Shown here: positions 36,207 through 37,309 of the stretch, one piece after another
Layout: each line of letters begins with the position of its first letter
How positions within the stretch are numbered: the first letter of the stretch is position 1
Assembly: GCA_001464965.1 (NCBI GenBank)
Contig: LNEJ01000047.1
Coordinates: 1 to 37,309 of the forward strand
Reading direction: 5' to 3'
Source of the DNA: Gammaproteobacteria bacterium Ga0074134
GTDB taxonomy: Bacteria > Pseudomonadota > Gammaproteobacteria > Ga0077554 > Ga007554
Length of the DNA stretch: 37,309 bases
Notes under the pieces: generated by a model
What the model was told of the DNA's origin: nothing
Seen by the model: only the letters and a program-made list of their open reading frames with translations
Database searches by the model: none
Translations under genes and position numbers: made by a program

Positions 36207-36671
36207 CTAGCGAAGCTTGCATCCATTCATGCGTTCAAGCCGCTTTGTCATCCTCACGGTTTCTGCTGTAACACATAGGACTTGTGCCGTTGGCTTCATT
36301 GATCCTTCTCCCCATTCCTTCGTCGCGGACTTGTCGCAAGATTGGTCGCGAGATCGTGCCCAGCTTGCGACCTTAGACTCAATGTAAGTCTTGCACTGAG
36401 GCATTTTCTGCTGCTTGCCCGCGAGTACTCGCCGCAATGCTCTGTCAGCGGTAATTTGGTCGCGCCAAGCACAGAAGTACATGCTCTGCTGATTGGCGTT
36501 ACAGTCCGCAAGCAGACCATTCAATTCAACATCCGGCAATCCACTGCGTTGAGAAAGCTCATCAAGCACTGCGGCGCGTTCCTGATTATCTGGACCGATT
36601 CGCTGTCCATCTGAGGCGATAGCTGAAGCAGTTGCACAGCAAAGAACCATCATTAGAAGGGCTCTCATCAT
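36207..36671 (-). CDS. LprI-family (DUF1311) lysozyme-inhibitor-like protein, putative immunity protein
   Basis: The product has 154 residues. A Sec signal covers about 1-19 (cleavage after AIA), so the protein acts in the periplasm. The mature part shows the LprI pattern: ADCNANQQSMYFCAWRD, then ADRALRRVL, then WARSRDQSC, then GSMKPTAQVLC and a last Cys near the end. The paired cysteines would form disulfides. LprI of Mycobacterium tuberculosis inhibits lysozyme. Here the gene overlaps the stop of a lysozyme gene by four bases (ATGA), so translation is coupled and protection of the producer against that lysozyme is the obvious idea. The family pattern is strong; the pairing function is inference. 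Confidence 0.8.
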   Translation of the reverse strand: MMRALLMMVLCCATASAIASDGQRIGPDNQERAAVLDELSQRSGLPDVELNGLLADCNANQQSMYFCAWRDQITADRALRRVLAGKQQKMPQCKTYIESKVASWARSRDQSCDKSATKEWGEGSMKPTAQVLCVTAETVRMTKRLERMNGCKLR

Positions 36672-37168
36672 CGGCCTGTCTGCTGAGCTTGGAATGGCGC
36701 GGTCTCTTCTCGTCGTCGATTGACTAACCCTTGCAGTCGGACGGGAGCTAGCCGACGTCCGTTCGCATCACGTGGATGGACGTAGACGTTGCTATTCATG
36801 TGTATTACAACCTCGCGGGATGCGCCACGGTTAGCGGCGTCAAGCGTAGCACGAGCCCCCGTTGCCCCTGTGTTGAAGGTGAAACTCACCAGCGCGTCGA
36901 ATTGCTCCTGCGTCAGTTGATGATTTCGTACTCGCTGATGCACCGCTTCTTCTGCGTGTCTCACCCTAGTGGCGAGTTGTATATTGACCTCGGCAATGCT
37001 TACTGGTCGACGCAACTCTTCGGGCGTGCAAGGGCCGTAATGTGCCAGCATGCCTACCCCATAGGTGCAATGATTGGCTGCATCGTTGTAATACCTGAGC
37101 ACAGCGTGTTCTCTTTGACGTGGTGCCGCCATTCCAGCGGCGCTCATTCGCATCGTTTTGTTGGCCAT
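36668..37168 (-). CDS. GH24 (T4-type) lysozyme, putative secreted effector
   Basis: The product has 166 residues, one GH24 muramidase domain. The T4 catalytic triad spacing is exact: Glu20, Asp29 and Thr35 (nine and six residues apart, as Glu11, Asp20 and Thr26 in T4). MSAAGMAAPRQREH before it and LTQEQFDALVSFTFNTGATG after it are standard family blocks. There is no signal peptide or signal-anchor. AAAGGAAAATTCA precedes the ATG. No holin, spanin or other phage gene is next to it. With an exported inhibitor gene overlapping its end, it looks like a T6SS cargo effector that cleaves peptidoglycan in rival cells; a lone prophage lysozyme is the alternative. Confidence 0.85.
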   Translation of the reverse strand: MANKTMRMSAAGMAAPRQREHAVLRYYNDAANHCTYGVGMLAHYGPCTPEELRRPVSIAEVNIQLATRVRHAEEAVHQRVRNHQLTQEQFDALVSFTFNTGATGARATLDAANRGASREVVIHMNSNVYVHPRDANGRRLAPVRLQGLVNRRREETAPFQAQQTGR

Positions 37169-37210
37169 TGAATTTTCCTTTGAAGTTTCAGAACAATCTT
37201 GACCGTGAGT

Positions 37211-37309
37211 TTAACGAATGATATGGACTCCCCCTGTTCCTACGGCATCGGATGTGCCAGATTGGGGGAAGTAGTTCACCGCAATCAACAGAACAGGAGG
37301 AGTCGTCAT
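37211..37309 (-). CDS. 3' end of a gene continuing past the right edge
   Basis: A minus-strand frame is open from the window edge to TAA at 37211-37213, 42 bases upstream of the lysozyme start. The last 32 residues read TTPPVLLIAVNYFPQSGTSD and end GGVHIIR. An ATG lies at the very edge but may be internal. I cannot name a family from this tail. If it is real, it is the upstream member of the lysozyme-inhibitor operon; a delivery or adaptor protein would fit but is not shown. Confidence 0.45.
   Translation of the reverse strand: MTTPPVLLIAVNYFPQSGTSDAVGTGGVHIIR

Overview
The window looks like chromosomal DNA of a sulfur-oxidising gammaproteobacterium. The evidence is a single-chain PurL of about 1,300 residues, an sdhCDAB-sdhE-ygfX cluster divergent from ygfZ, and a type I sulfide:quinone oxidoreductase that closely resembles the Acidithiobacillus ferrooxidans enzyme as I remember it. 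The taxonomic placement is inference; there is no rRNA or tRNA gene here to support it.

Layout. (1) 189-2322: a TetR regulator divergent from a two-gene unit, a heme-oxygenase-fold metal oxidase candidate and an HPP membrane protein, with a perfect 18-bp palindrome in between. (2) 2336-3375: a wreck of two IS200-type (Y1) transposase genes fused to a frameshifted dnaJ tail. (3) 3423-4550: an unidentified small gene and a periplasmic FKBP-type isomerase. (4) 4865-15385: part of a type VI secretion (T6SS) locus, tssJ-tssK-tssL-tssM-tagF on the plus strand and tagH-pppA on the minus strand. A beheaded ppkA kinase remnant lies exactly where the two blocks meet. The sheath, baseplate, tube and ClpV genes are not in the window. 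(5) 15675-20894: a membrane Ser/Thr kinase with a periplasmic sensor and terminal HAMP, a LysM/polysaccharide-deacetylase lipoprotein, a TPR lipoprotein and, convergent to these, a LysM/TPR lipoprotein. The convergent pair encloses a 178-bp nested palindrome. (6) 21170-23368: an IS1380-type transposase remnant, then a BNR-repeat protein and a MoaD/ThiS-like protein. (7) 23509-35874: metabolic core with purL, sqr, a DJ-1 protein, a small exported protein, the succinate dehydrogenase operon with assembly genes, ygfZ and an HDOD protein. (8) 35875-37309: a REP-like hairpin, an integron attC-like site, and a GH24 lysozyme gene overlapping an LprI-type lysozyme-inhibitor gene, plus the tail of another gene.

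How the genes work together. TssJ, TssL and TssM form the T6SS membrane complex, and this TssL carries its own peptidoglycan-binding domain. TssK joins that complex to the baseplate. TagF, TagH and PppA belong to the threonine-phosphorylation control branch. The original PpkA kinase is destroyed, and the unrelated receptor kinase next door may have taken its place. That kinase is translationally linked to cell-wall-directed lipoproteins, so the region may couple envelope sensing, peptidoglycan modification and T6SS control. The cytosolic-looking lysozyme with its exported inhibitor at the right end has the layout of an antibacterial effector-immunity pair. Sqr feeds sulfide electrons into quinone and Sdh feeds succinate electrons; YgfZ supports Fe-S enzymes and SdhE supports FAD attachment in SdhA.
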